Notes: generated by a model not told the origin, from the sequence alone. A DNA stretch of 64,000 bases from Plectosphaerella cucumerina (GCA_020746995.1 JAGPXD010000002.1:2046001-2110000), one strand, 5' to 3'; counted from the stretch's first letter, positions 1 through 12,006 are shown. Made by a program: numbers and translations.

Positions 1-936
1 ACCCTCGACGTCTTCACGACGACGCCCTACAAGGGCAACCCCCTCGCCATCGTGCACCTCCCTCCCCCCGACTCGGGCGTCTCCCTCTCCCACGAGCAGA
101 AGCTCGCCATCACCGGCGAGTTCAACCTCTCCGAGACTGTCTTCCTGCACTCCGCCGAGGCCGCCACCGCCTCGGGCCTCGACGCCACCACCACGCGCCG
201 CATTGACATCTACATGCCCGGCCGGGAGCTCCCCTTCGCGGGCCACCCAACCATCGGCTCGGCAAAGTACCTCGAGCCCCTCGGCATCACCCAGCTCATC
301 ACGAAGGCCGGGCCAATCCCCATCCGCTTCGCCTCGGGCATCGCCAGCGCCTCTATCCCCCACGACACGCACCTGAACTCGCAAACTCTCCAGGATGCCG
401 AGGCCCGCATTGATACCTCCCGCCTACACTCCACCTCCGAGATCCGCGCCGCCGAGCTCGCGGCTCCCATCTTCGCCATCGTCAAGGGCATGACCTTTGC
501 CCTGATCCGTCTCCCGTCGCTCGAGGCCCTCGCCCAGGTCGGGCCAGGAGCCTTCCCCATCGCGCCAAAGGACATCATGGACGACGGCTGGAGCGACACC
601 TTCATCGGTCGTTACTACAACGTCCTGACGGAGACGAGCGTGTCAGACGCGGGGGTGAGGACGGTGAAGCTGCGAACGAGGATGGTGGAGACGACGCTGG
701 AGGACCCGGCCACGGGGTCTGCGGCGTGTGCGCTAACGAGCTACCTTGCGCTGCATGAGTATGAGGAGAAGAAGATCCGGTTCGAGCTGACGCAGGGCGT
801 TGAGATGGGTAGGCAGAGCGATATCGTGGTGGATATCACGGTGGGTGTGGAGGGTGGTGTGAGGCGGATCGAAGAGGTGTTGCTCGGGGGTACGGCGAGG
901 CAGATCATGAAGGGCAAGCTTGCCGTGCCGCCGTAA
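1..936 (+). CDS. PhzF-family isomerase/epimerase-like protein (5' partial)
   Basis: The reading frame is open from base 1, where it already reads as the conserved N-terminal strand (LDVFTTTPYKGNPLAIV), and runs to TAA at 934-936. Only the first few residues and the start codon are missing. PhzF-fold signatures are visible: NLSETVFL with the expected catalytic Glu, the MPGRELPFAGHPTIGSA segment, and DPATGSAACAL near the C-terminus. No intron is needed. PhzF relatives catalyse isomerisation on small molecules in the cytosol, but most fungal members have no assigned substrate. Nothing nearby suggests phenazine synthesis. Family membership is secure; the substrate is unknown. Confidence 0.88.
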   Translation, partial: TLDVFTTTPYKGNPLAIVHLPPPDSGVSLSHEQKLAITGEFNLSETVFLHSAEAATASGLDATTTRRIDIYMPGRELPFAGHPTIGSAKYLEPLGITQLITKAGPIPIRFASGIASASIPHDTHLNSQTLQDAEARIDTSRLHSTSEIRAAELAAPIFAIVKGMTFALIRLPSLEALAQVGPGAFPIAPKDIMDDGWSDTFIGRYYNVLTETSVSDAGVRTVKLRTRMVETTLEDPATGSAACALTSYLALHEYEEKKIRFELTQGVEMGRQSDIVVDITVGVEGGVRRIEEVLLGGTARQIMKGKLAVPP

Positions 937-1128
937 GCATGACTGGCGAATTGAAGGTCAAGTAAACGAGGCTGTCGAGACTCTGTTGCTGTAGGGGGTG
1001 AAAGCCGATGTGGGAGGGGCTGGCCTGGTGGTGAGTCTGCGGGACTGAGCTACTGCTCTATCAATTGATCTCCATCACACTCATCGAAGGAATCCGATGC
1101 TTATTCATAACCTTTATTACTTCGTAAT

Positions 1129-2008
1129 CTACACGCTCGAGTATCCGCCGTCGATGATCAAATTCGCGCCTACACAACAAGTCAGTCATGCCACACACAG
1201 CCCTCAACACACGCTTTAACTCACCGGTCATGTAGCTCGACGCCTCACTCGCCAAAAACACATACGCGCCCTTGAGCTCGGCTGGGTCGCAGAATCGCGT
1301 AGCCGGCACCAGCTCAGGCCACGCCTTGCGCCACGCCTCGGGCAGTGTCGAGATCATATCAGTAGCGATATACCCCGGCGAGATGCAGTTGACGCGTGCA
1401 AAGTCGACCCACTCGATAGCGAGCGATTTCGCAAGGTGCGTCACCGCCGCCTTGGACGCGTTGTAGACGGACTGCTGCTGGGGAATGTTGACGAGCACGC
1501 CCGAGACGGACGAGGTGATGATGATGCTCGCGCGTCCGGGGCCGCCGGCCTTCTTCTGCGCATCAAAGACGCGCGCAGCGGCCTGGGCCGTCCACAGGGC
1601 GCCGTTGAAGTTGACGTCCATGATCTCGCGGGCGTCGGCCTCGGGGTAGTCGAGGGCGGCGATGTGGCCGGAGATGCCTGCGTTGGCGACGCAGATGTCG
1701 AGACGGCCGAAATCGGCGACGACGGAGGCGACGGCGGCGTCGACGTCGGTGCGGCTCTTGACGTCGCAGCGGTAGGCGCGGACGGTGACGCCGTTGCCGG
1801 CGGCGGAGAGCTCGGCGGCCACGGCGTCGGCGGCCTCAGGCTTGGTGGAGGTGTAGGTTACTGCGACGGCGGCGCCGGCCTCGGCGAGGGCGCGGGAGAC
1901 TTCGAGGCCGATGCCGCGGCAGCCGCCGGTGACGAGGGCGACCTTGCCGGCAAGGTTGAAGTGCGAGAGCACGGGGGCCGAGGGGTTCGAGTGCGTGGGG
2001 AGGACCAT
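1129..2008 (-). CDS. Short-chain dehydrogenase/reductase (sorbose/xylulose reductase-like)
   Basis: Two exons: 1225-2008 and 1129-1169, with a 55 nt intron (1170-1224, GTGAGT donor, TAG acceptor), giving 274 residues. Reading through the intron would give a spurious 315-residue tail, whereas splicing restores the family ending TGANLIIDGGYSSV. Classical SDR motifs are present: TGGCRGIG (residues 27-34) for NAD(P), NAG (109-111), Ser167, and Tyr182-x3-Lys186 in YNASK. The N-terminus (HFNLAGKVALVTGG) resembles fungal sorbose/L-xylulose reductases that act on polyols and ketoses, but the substrate is inferred only. The gene stands alone, convergent with the PhzF-like gene. Confidence 0.88.
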
Positions 2009-2590
2009 GGTGGGCGGTATGATGTGAGGAGGAGGCGAGAAGGGAGGGAGAAGTAGAGGTAGGACTTGAGGAGGTGAACGATAAGGGGCTAGCTTTTGTA
2101 GTATCAGTTCCGGGGAGAAAGGGCTGCTCAGCGGAGTATATCCCGCTCACATGAAGCAGTTTCGGTTGAAGCCATCGACGAGCGGCTATTGACGTTTGGT
2201 GGGGTTCATCCGTTGCCGACGGTGACCTCTGTTACCCCTCCTCTTCGCCTAGCACGACCCCGCGGCATAAGCGCGCCAGTCAGAGAGTCCCTGAAGGAGG
2301 AGCTCCTCATGGTTCCCGTCGGCGAGCGAGTCGGTGACTGAAGTCGAGTAGAGGAGAAGTCGGGAGAGGAAGAAGGGACTGAGAAGGGGAATGCGAGGTT
2401 TATGTACATGGTGTCGTTCGGAAGACTAAATCATGTTGCGTATTAAGTATGAGTTGAGGAGAGATACTCATCTCTCGAAGAGGTGAGGGTTCAGTCCTGG
2501 CGAAGGGCTGATTCGGGGGGATTCTTCAGCGCAAACTCCACTAAATCCCCTGAAGATGCCAATCGCAGCCCCTAACCCCGCCCCCTCCCC
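2009..2590. other. Intergenic, no gene seen
   Basis: This is the promoter side of the SDR gene and the 3' side of the NmrA-like gene. Only short open frames without family signatures occur. Confidence 0.6.
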
Positions 2591-3328
2591 CTATTCCTTC
2601 CCCAGCCTCTCCAGATCCTCCCCCCTTAAAGTCTCCCTCTCAAACCCTCCAACAACCTGCATCGACATCCCCCTCGAAATCTCCGTCACCGTCGCCGCAG
2701 GCGCCATCCCCGTCCTCTTCACAACCCACCCCATCGCATTCATCACCCTCGACCCCGTCGATATGAAGCCTGGCTTCGCGACACACGCCTCAACACCATC
2801 ATCGCCCATCTCCCCCGCCAGCGCAATCACCTTCTTCTCAACATCCCCCCTCATCAGCCCATGATGTACGCCCCCATCAACAACGGCGTTTCCTTCACCT
2901 CCCTCGCGCCAAGCGTGCCGCTCATGTATAGGAACCGAAACGGCCGCGCTGGCTTCGAGTCGTTCATGGCCGTGAGTCCCGCGACGGCAGTCTCGCATAC
3001 ACGCCGGACCTCGCTTGCGTCCATGGACCATGCGTGATGCGGGAGGACAGCCACCGTCCTACATCGTCAGTACGGACACATGGCTCAATGATGGAGTCTT
3101 GACTTACCAGATGCACGCATTCGCTCCTGCAAAATCGGCCCGGACGGCGTCTGAATACGTCCCGTAGTCCTCCACGATCACGCTGCGCACCTTGTCCGCT
3201 CCGGGCCCCGTGAGCTTCACCGGTCGTCGCGCCACGGCCACGATGCTCGTGATCTCGCTCATCTTCACCGCCAGCCGCAGCACCTCGCTGGCCACGAAGC
3301 CCGTTGCACCCGTCACGATAAGTTTCAT
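2591..3328 (-). CDS. NmrA-like/NAD(P)-binding Rossmann protein, apparent frameshift
   Basis: Exon 1 is 3108-3328 and begins with the dinucleotide-binding motif GATGFVASEV, followed by a 49 nt intron (3059-3107, GTAAGT...TAG). Exon 2 starts at 3058 and continues the family fold (WTVAVLPHHAW, FRFLYMSG). Near 2853-2866 that frame hits a stop just after GAYIMG. Homologous sequence (LMRGDVEKKVIALAGEM, then VEACVAKPGF) resumes one frame over and runs to a stop at 2591. One lost or gained base explains this. No intron of normal length repairs it: the in-frame GT-AG option is only 35 nt and removes conserved residues. It is either a decayed gene or a sequence error. The product would be an atypical SDR-like redox or regulatory protein of unknown target. 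Confidence 0.6.
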
Positions 3329-3726
3329 GTTTCATGCAGGTGAAATGGTTCTGTGTCGTTCACAATACGAAGAATCAACCCCAAATGGGAGAGACGAGGA
3401 ACCGCGTCCTCTTCCTTAAATCCTCCATCACTGCTGCCTCTGTACACGAACCCTCAATAGCAGCCCGAGCACGACCTTCAATGCGACCCAGCCTGTCGGA
3501 GGCCACGCCACTTACCCTGAGGGTCGCATTCCGTAAGCAGCCACCATACCTCGCAGCAATACCGGAATATCGTATAGATCAACAAAGCCTGCCTCAGGCC
3601 GTTCAGATTTGATGCAAAACCATACATATCCAATGGTATCTCTCTAATCTAGGTATATCCAGCCATGCCCCGAATTGGTGGCCGACCAACGCCGTGATAT
3701 GCATAACCCAAGAACCTCAGGCTCCC
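3329..3726. other. Intergenic, no gene seen
   Basis: This is the promoter of the NmrA-like gene and the 3' flank of the ENA ATPase gene. No coding signal or clear regulatory element was recognised. Confidence 0.55.
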
Positions 3727-6700
3727 CTACTTCTCCTGGCTCACCTCCTCGCCCTGCAGGAACCTCTCGAACGTCCTCTTCTCCAGGTCCTCCTCGCTCG
3801 TGCCCTCATCCTTGCGCTGCATGAGGTTGTTGCGCCTCAGGTACACCCTCTTCGCCCACTTCCACCCCTCCGCCCCCAGGAAGAAGGCCGCCGTCATGCC
3901 GAACACAACCCCCCACTCGACGTCGATGCCCGCGTGCAGGAACACGATCCGGTTGAGCCCGGGGATGTAGAGCGTCGGGAAGATGATCACAAACCCGACA
4001 ACCACCGACCAGAAGAGGAACGTGTTGCGCCACAGCCTACCAGCCCACGCCTTGGTGTCGCTGATGCAGCCGTCGAAGAAGGATCGCCTCGCGTCCACAA
4101 GCTCCCAGGCGAAGAAGAGGAAGATCCACATCATGGTCGTGTAACAGGTTGAACGAGCCCGGAAGACGCCCTCGCAGGATGGCGAGTAGCGCAGATTGCA
4201 GTCGACGCCAAAGTTGCCGTCGAACCGTCCAAAGATGACCGCGATGAATGACCCAAGCAGGCAAACCGCCATGCAGATGCCGTACGCAAATAGGTCGAAG
4301 AGGAACTCAGGAGTGAACACGCCGTATTTGAGCTACGACAGTTAGCAGGGTCCCCTCACAGGGCAGGGAGAGAAGCACTCACACTCTGGGGCGGCCGGTT
4401 CAGAATGTCCGGCGACGCCGACTCGAACCCAAGACCAGTCTCCGTGAACGCGCCGGCGACAAGCAACATGAAAAGAATCTCTACCGGCGTGATCTGGAAG
4501 ATCGAAGTTCCCTCGCCATCCTTGTAGACCAGGCCGACCAGAAGTGTTGTCACAAACGCAACGTTGGCCGCCAGCACGTGCAGCATGAACTTCTGCACGT
4601 TGTCAAAGATGCGACGGCCCTCCTCGACAGCGTTCAGGATACTGGCAAAGTTGTCGTCGCTCAGCACAATGTCCGACGCCGACTTTGCCACGTCGCTGCC
4701 ACCCAGTCCCATGGCGATGCCGACGTTGGCCTTCTGCAGGCTGGGCGAGTCGTTGACGCCGTCGCCCGTCATGGCCACATACCGCTTGCGTCGGTGAAGC
4801 GCTTCGATCATGCGCACCTTGGTGGTGGGCGAGCACCGCGCCACCACCAGCGGCAGCTCCGGCAGCCTGTCGATCTCATCGTCCGACAGTTGATCGAAAT
4901 CGTGTGCCGTCATGACGAGGTTGCGAGCCACGTCGGCACGAACCAGCTCCATCCGCGACGGCAGAATACCGACCTCGATGGCAATCGTTCGCGCCGTTTC
5001 CGGGTGATCGCCCGTCAGCATGTGCACGCCGATGCCGGCCTGGTGGCACTTGAACACGCTGGGGCGCGATTCGGGCCGCGGCGGGTCATAGATGCCGATG
5101 AGTCCGCGGAAGACGAGGTCGTGCTCAAAGTCGTCGCGCTTGAGGCGGCCGTGACGGGCGTCGTCCTCAGAAACGGCACGGTCGGTGGCACGGCTGGCAA
5201 GGGCGAGCACGCGCAGGCCGCGGCGAGCCAGGGCCTCCATGTTCGAGAGGATCCGGGCCTTGTAGGCCGCCGTCATGGGAGTCTCGTTGCCCGAGGAGAA
5301 GGAAACAGTCGTGCAGCTGTCGATGACGCGCTCCACAGCTCCCTTGGTGAAGACGTGGACGGCCTGAGTGGCCTGGTGCTGGCAAACAACCGACATCTTC
5401 TTGACGGATGAATCAAAGGGGAACTCGGCCAGCTGCTTCCATTCGGCCGCCAGGCCGCTGCGACCAAACCGCGTGGCGAAGACCTGGATCGCGATCTCAG
5501 TCGGATCGCCAGTGACCTGCCACTTGGATTCATCTTCGACGTTCTTCTGGACCGTTGCGAGGTTGGCAAAAGCGGCCACGTCGAGGTACTGCGCCAAGGA
5601 GGCATGGGACTCGCTCTTCGGGGCAACCTCGGATCCCTCGTTCTCAGCCCGGGCCATCTCGCGAGGCTCGTTTTGAGAGAAGACGATCTGGCCGGCCTCG
5701 GGGTTGTAGGGGTCGTTGCTGGTGTCGACAGAGTACGTGCCATGGTGCGGAATCCAGGCCATCCTGGTCACCATCTTGCCCTGCGTTAGAGTGCCCGTCT
5801 TGTCGGAGCAGATGTCTGGGAGGGGTCAGCACAATGGCTGTGCAATGGGAGAGTGGACACATACTGGTGACGCCGCCGAGAGCCTCCAGCGAGCGCATGT
5901 TGCGCACAACCACGTTGCGCTGCACCATGATCTTGGTGCCGGCTGCCATCGTGATGGTGAGGACGAGAATGAGAGTGACGGGAAGGGTACCGATGGCCGT
6001 GGCCACCGCGTAGATGATGACATCGTTGCGAGGGCGGAACTAACAAGGTTAGCATCTTCCCGAGCAACTCCTTCATGATGGCGAACTTGCCTTGTTGGCG
6101 GCCAAGACAATGATGGCACAGATGATGGCGAAGCCGAAGATGTAGAGAAACAGCCGCGACAGCTTTTGCTGCAGTGGAGTGCCGACGGTCACGCCGAGGA
6201 AGCCACCGAGCCAGTCCCACGTCTTGAGAATGACAAACATGATGCGGGCGCCGATGGAAGCGTTTCCGTTCTCGTCACGCTTCAGCTTGCGCTTGTCGCC
6301 ACCGTCGTCGCGGAGAGCGGCAGCGATGACACCAATCTCGGTCGACATTCCCGTGGCGAAGACGATGGCCTTGCCGCGGCCCTTTGTGATGACGCTGGAA
6401 GAGAAAACGACGTTCAAGCGGTCGCCGGGTCCAGTGTCTTCATCGTAGACTTCGAGGGGGTCCTTGCGTGCGGGGACGCTCTCGCCGGTCAGCAGAGCTT
6501 CGTCAGCCTCGAGGTTGACGGCTTCGACGATACGGGCGTCCGCGGGCACGGCATCGCCGACCTTGAGCTCGATGAGATCGCCGGGAACAAGTCCGCTGGC
6601 TTCGATGACCTCGGAGGCACCGACTCGGACGACGCGGGCGGTTGGGCAGCTGAGAGACTTCAGGGAGGCGATGGTACGGGCGGCCTGCAGGTCTTGCAGG

Positions 6701-7053
6701 AAACCGATGACGACGTTGATGAGGATGAGCGCGGCGAGGACGCCACCCTCGATCCAGGCCTGGATGGCGAAAGAGGCGGCCAAGGCGAGGAGGAGGACGA
6801 CAGTCATGGCGTTGACAACCTGTGCGATGAGGATCTCAAGGGGCCTGACGCCCTTTTCCTCGCCGAGATCGTTTGCGCCATACTTCTGAAGGCGTGCTGC
6901 AGCATCTTCGCGCGAAAGTCCCTTGGCCGTGTCGGTGGACAGCTCGGAGGCGACCTGCGCGAAGGAGAGCGAGTGTGCGGGCAACGAGAGGGGCTCGTTG
7001 GCCTGGCCAGAGACGTGGGCCTGGGCCTTGGGTGTGTCGACTCCGGAGGACAT
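3727..7053 (-). CDS. ENA-type (P-type IID) Na+/Li+/K+-exporting ATPase
   Basis: Four exons: 6091-7053, 5865-6039, 4383-5815 and 3727-4332, giving 1058 residues, typical for ENA ATPases. P-type features appear in order: N-terminal cation-ATPase domain (SFAQVASEL), LTGESVP actuator motif, phosphorylation loop ICSDKTGTLTQGKM formed across the 5816-5864 intron, the KGAVE nucleotide-binding motif, MLTGDHPETA, the hinge TGDGVNDSPSLQKANVGIAMG, and the ENA-typical LKYGVFTPEF before the last membrane helices. The first intron (6040-6090) has a GCAAGT donor, so it is a GC-AG intron, with a GCTAAC branch site. ENA pumps export Na+ or K+ across the plasma membrane for alkaline and salt tolerance. The exact ion is inferred. 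Confidence 0.95.
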
Positions 7054-8073
7054 GATGGATGGCGGCCGTACGGTTTAGATGTTCAAGACCGATGCCATGA
7101 GAGTCTTCAGACCGGCGGCTGAGAGGGGATAGTCGTGGATGGGCTGGAGAAGAAGCGTCTTGACCATGCAATGTCGATGAAATATGCGAGCCTCAAGTCC
7201 TGATGAAGACGAGGAGGACATGACATTTTATCCTGCGCCGGCCGCCACATGACGGATGAGCCGCCAAGGCGTCGACGCCAGAAACTCTTGGTCATGAAAA
7301 CGTCGTCAACCCGCACCGGCAGCGCACACCGCGCAGTCCGGCCAGAGGGGTCCGTCCCCGCGGCGGTGGAAAGGGCGGAAGGTCCACCGGGAACCACGAT
7401 CGGCCGACCACATCGGGGAGCCAAGGCGCAAGCTCTACGGGCGGTTGCTGCAGGACATGTCGTTTCTTTACGCGATGGGGTTAGGCTCGGAAAGCTTGAT
7501 GGACGACGAGCGAGGTTTACCCGATAGACCAACGAGAGGCAGCTTCGAAGGTTGGATCTCGTGGATCTCGAGAAGGGTGGATCATTGTCGCGGCAAGTTC
7601 CTGGCCCAGGATGCAGCCCGGATGCTGGAGAAGAACTGTGTTTGGAACGAGCCTAGAAGCCTCTGGGACAAATAGAAGAGTATACAAGGCCGATCGAATG
7701 CGTCATACCGTATTGTGCTAGGGGTATCTTGGGGGAGCCGAGATGTAATTCGTTGCTGTCAGTCCGGGTCGCCTCCGGCGTTGACATGGCGCCGCGGAGA
7801 AGGACTGGATGGTCGAATCCGCGCAGGCCGCGGACTCCGCTGAGTCCGCCCCTCCGCCCCGCGATTGACTTGTGTCCTATCGATTGATAAGCTTGGTCAT
7901 CAGCCGCTGTGTTCGTACTTGAATCGGGCGGATGAGACTCACCGAATAATGTCACAAACACTTTATGCGCAGACAACGGTTTCGCGAGGACACGAATTAG
8001 CCATGGTCAAGGTCATCCACAATGGTGCATGCGGGTTGCTCGGCCGGCTGCATCGTGCGGCGACCGCTATCAA
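7054..8073. other. Intergenic, no gene seen
   Basis: About 1 kb between the ATPase promoter and the 3' end of the dioxygenase gene. A TCGGCCGA palindrome lies at 7400-7407. No convincing coding frame was found on either strand. Confidence 0.55.
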
Positions 8074-9263
8074 CTACGCCTGCGTACTAACCACCGGCGT
8101 GGCGACAATGGCAGTCTTCTCCTCCGTCTTGAGTAGCTTGTCCTGCAAAGCCTTGTAATTCCTGTTCATTGCGTTCCTCGCGAATTCCTCCCCAGTCACC
8201 AGCGGGTATTTCTTCAACGGCCCTTGAACCTGGGCGTCTCTGCACGGCTGGTTGAAGAAGGCGATGCTGTAGCGCTCGCCGTAGAAGTCGTTGGGCTCAC
8301 ATGGGGCCTTGACGCGGTGAAAGGTCGACTTGAAGCGGTCGTCGGACCATGACATGAGGAGGTCCCCGATGTTGCAGACTAGGTATCAACAGAGTCAGTG
8401 GGTGCACGCGTGGAAAGTGTTGGAGGCATGCTTACCGATGGCATTCTTCTCAGCGTTGGGCTCTACCTTGGTCCATCTGTCGCCGTAGCCGAATGAGGTT
8501 GAAACCTCACGGCCGGGACAGATTTCCAGCCCCGACTGACCTGCTTTCTGGAACAGCAAGGTCAAGAAATCCCAGTCGGCGTGGGCACCGGCTCTGTGGA
8601 AGACCTCGCCGGTAGGATTGGCGACTTGAGGCGTCTCAAAGTAGTGCAGCAGCCTGCAGACCGTCTGCGACTCTTGCCTGCCGACGTCGTGGGCTCTGAT
8701 AAAGTAGTCGTCCTCGAAGCCCAGCCCACGAGCAAAGCACATCATGATCTTCTCGCTGACCTTTTGCGTCTTGTGCATAAAACTTAGTGCCTCTTGCTGG
8801 AAATTCGGCAGCGTCTCATCATCGAGCCATCGGCCTGGAATCGTGTCAACGGGCAGGTCTCGACCATGGTTCCGAGCAGCTCACCTTGCATGCCGTCGCC
8901 AAATTGCATCTGATACGACTCTTTGCGGTCCACGGCACCGGTCGAGGGCCGAACCTGGGCATTCTTCTCCCAGCCAGCATTGTGCTTTGGCGAAAAGGGA
9001 ACGCGGGCCTTGACGTCGTCGGGCTGGTTAAAGAAGCGCGCGGACTGATCAAAGATGGCATCGACAGCCTCCCTTGAGATGCCATGGTCTACAATGGAGA
9101 AAAAGCCAATGTTCTCGGCTGCCTCCACGAGCTCGGCTGTGATCTCATCGATGCGCGCATCAAAGTCGCGAAGCGAGATCTCCGGGATTGGGCGGTCGAC
9201 GTACGTGGTGGGTGCCATGGCGAGTGCTGTGAGCCTGGTCTGATCGAGTGTCTCGGAGGCCAT
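8074..9263 (-). CDS. 2-oxoglutarate/Fe(II)-dependent dioxygenase (IPNS-like)
   Basis: Three exons: 8885-9263, 8436-8834 and 8074-8378 (introns of 50 and 57 nt), 360 residues. The open frame extends a little upstream only through a TTG codon, so the ATG at 9263 is used; the ATG at 9218 is an alternative. The N-terminal DIOX_N segment (ENIGFFSIVDHGIS) precedes the jelly-roll core. Iron ligands are the His and Asp of GAHADWDF and the His of FHRVKAP; the Arg of RYSIAFF fits the 2-oxoglutarate site. The first splice creates MQGRWLDDETLPNF, as in relatives. This family includes isopenicillin-N-synthase-like and nucleobase-hydroxylating enzymes. Its promoter is shared with the divergent Zn2Cys6 gene, suggesting an oxidative step in that module. 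Confidence 0.9.
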
Positions 9264-9735
9264 GATGGCGGTCAATTGGGAATCTTCTTGTACAATTCAG
9301 ATGCCGGAAGCTTCGCTGTCTTGAAAGCATGGAAAAGGCACACATTTGCTGTCTCGGTGCCGCGGCCGAACCGCGCGGCCGAGGCCAATCTGAAGACAAG
9401 AGGCAGATAAAGCACGGCCGTCACCAATCATCCGCTTATCTGATTTCAGCGGCCGTCGGAGCCGCCCGCCCTTTCAGCTAAGGTATCCATGGATTAGTAG
9501 TATGCTGCTCCAGGCTAGGCCTTAGCGGCGGCCTGGCTTCGGCCGTCTCGGGTCCGCTGATTTTCACCGACCCATCCGTCTTCGCAACGGCCGTAACCTG
9601 TACCCATCACCAGCCGGTCGAACCTTTACTATCCGAGTCCCGCGTCCTCGGCCGTCTCGGCTCTCAACTAAGGCTAAGCAAAGACAACAAACAGTGTACA
9701 GCGTATAATCTGGCCATTGAGCTGCATAGTCTGCC
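9264..9735. promoter_or_regulatory. Divergent promoter with seven CGGCCG sites and two GATA sites
   Basis: This gap separates the start codons of the dioxygenase (minus) and the Zn2Cys6 regulator (plus). The palindrome CGGCCG occurs at 9363, 9376, 9415, 9450, 9540, 9588 and 9649, and the longer string TCGGCCGTCTCGG occurs twice (9539 and 9648). HGATAR-type sites for AreA/NIT2-like factors lie at 9405-9410 (plus) and 9437-9442 (minus). By a rough base-composition estimate fewer than one CGGCCG would be expected here. Zn2Cys6 proteins commonly bind paired CGG triplets, so autoregulation is plausible but inferred. Confidence 0.55.
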
Positions 9736-12006
9736 ATGAACAGAGACCCCGAAGGCCAAGCATCGAGGGTGCGCTTGACCTGCACGCCCTGCTATCGCCG
9801 CAAGATCAAGTGCGACAAAAACACGCCCTGCGACACGTGCACCAGGCGGTACAGGAAGCCCACCTTGTCGCTCTTTGCCGAGGCATGCTAACCCGCTCCA
9901 GGGGCATTGCGCATCTGTGTAGTCGTGAAGAGAGCTCGGCCGCCGGCAGAGCCGCAACCCCGACGCAGCAAGCTTCGGAGCAGGGCGAGACGATACAGGC
10001 TTTGCTTGAACGTATATCCCAACTCGAAGCAAGGCTTCAGTCAGCCAGTCCGTCCACTGGGATCTTCGACTCGACCACCACACTTCGCGAGGAGATAGGA
10101 TCCCAGTCAGAGACACCAGAGCCGCCCCAGCATGTAGCTGTAGAGGACGCCATCACAACAGATTCTATCAGAATCGCCGCCGAGGACTCCGACGCTGCTA
10201 CGGTTCTGGAATTCCTCGCTTGGGGTCGCAAGAAGAATTCCGATTTCATCAATGCGCCAGAGAACAACAGCGGCCCTGTGCAATCCATCTCCGCGCAGCC
10301 GCCCAAAGCCAACCCCCTCACCGAGAATGCGAGATCTGCGCAGCTGGACGTCCTCGAGACTCTGCTTCCCGAGAAGCCGCATATTTCCAAACTCGTCGAG
10401 TTCCACAACAGCTCTCTTCTCTGGTACCATGGGTCCTACTCTGCAAACATCTTCTCCAGCGACCTCGACATTTTCTTCGATCGATTCGAAGGCGGTCTCA
10501 AACACGAGCAGCTAAACCTTCAATGGCTGGCGCTTCTCTTTGCAGTCTTGACGGGCAGCATCACATGCGCATCGCCAGCCACCCGTAGCGCCTGGGGCTT
10601 TTCCGCAGCCGAGCAAGGAACCCTTTCCACGCGGTGGTATGAGGCCACAGTTACCTGCTTGAACCTGGGAGGGTACATTGAGCTTCACACAATCTACTCG
10701 GTCCAAGCCATCTCCACCTTGACCATTGCCGCTCACATCCTAGGCAACTCGAATAGTCAGTCGGTGCTGCTGGCAACTGCTGGGAGGCTAGCTCAGAGCT
10801 TGGGTCTACATAGGCTCGAATCTGCACCCGCAGGGGAGATTCTCCCCGCCGACCAGCTTCGTAAATCAGAAGTTGGTAAGCGTGTGTTTACCCAGCTATG
10901 CACACAGGACTGGTTCAGTATCCCCTTTTCCGAAACATATGCCCTCAGCCCTAGGTTCATCGGTGGCCAAACCCGACCACTGAACTGCAACGGCGATGAT
11001 ATGGCGATACAACCAGAGGCAATTCCCACGCAAGCAAGCTACTGCAACTATCGATTCGATATCGCCGCGCTGATGCCTGAGCTTCTCGAGGCCATGACGG
11101 GTTGCAATACCATGTTCACCAGATATGAGCAAGTTCTCAAATTTGATGGCAAGATGAGAAAACTTGCCACTGCTTCGATGCCTACCTTTTTGTCGAGGAA
11201 TGCACCCATTGATGCCGAATGGCCGGCGTATGTTGGCTGGGGGCGCCGCTCCTTGACAATCTGTGCTGGTAAGTAGTCTGATGCATAAGGTTTGATGAGC
11301 GCTCAGCTGACCATCTGCAGCACACAAGATTATCATGATGTTGGTCATGACTTTCCCTTCTCAATGAACATCGCTCACAGCGGCTTCTAGCCATCGCAAA
11401 TTCATAGCTGCCTCCTTCACCAACACGAGCTTTGCCTTTACTCGGAGGACCTGTCTCGCTGCCGCCAAAACCATCCTTCGGGAAGCCTTTGTTGCCGTTG
11501 ACGACGCACGCCCCGTTTTATGGATTGAACAAGCCTTTTCCGTCGCCGCCGGCATCATCCTGAGCCTAGACATGCTGCACCGACCCGCGACGGACAAGGA
11601 ATACGGAGAGCACAAGCAGCTCGTCGTGGATACGATGGCTTACTTGCGCAGATTTAAGAACAACAAGATAGCCGCGCGTGGATCGCAGCTTCTCGCACTT
11701 TTGCAACGAGAGCTTGAAAAATCGAGCTCGAGCGAGTCCAGAAAGAGGCCGCTCACAGTATCAAGCAAAGACCATTCCTCACCACCCCAGAAGCGAGCCA
11801 GGACGTTCAATATGCAGTCTGTCATCCGAGATATATCGCAACATCTTGGAGTCACATCACCTGCCATCACTTCAGCGTCACCAGCCTCGCTTCCAGCCGA
11901 AGAAGTGGACATCAATGATTGGCATGCGCTCATTGACTTGCTACCTGACCAGGTCGGGTTTGACAGTCAATATCTTTTTGACAACTTCTTCCCCAATCAA
12001 CTGTAA
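9736..12006 (+). CDS. Zn2Cys6 transcription factor with fungal-specific TF domain
   Basis: Four exons: 9736-9848, 9902-11268, 11321-11339 (only 19 nt) and 11391-12006, 704 residues. The zinc cluster is Cys16-x2-Cys19-x6-Cys26-x5-Cys32-x2-Cys35-x8-Cys44. Its last Cys is supplied only after the 53 nt first intron (GTACAG donor, GCTAAC branch site) is removed. A short heptad segment follows (ETIQALLERISQLEARLQ, about residues 65-85), then the Fungal_trans region. The microexon is supported because joining it gives HKIIMIHRKFI, a segment usual in this family. It is a nuclear regulator, divergent from the dioxygenase and convergent with the amidohydrolase. It is the likely local regulator of 8074-15998 (inference). 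Confidence 0.88.

Noticed and set aside
1436..2056. 206-residue open frame antisense to the SDR gene
   Set aside because: Gly/Val/Asp-rich complement of GC-rich SDR codons.
2832..2866. 35-nt GT-AG intron to repair the NmrA-like gene
   Set aside because: Shorter than any other intron in the window and removes positions conserved in relatives.
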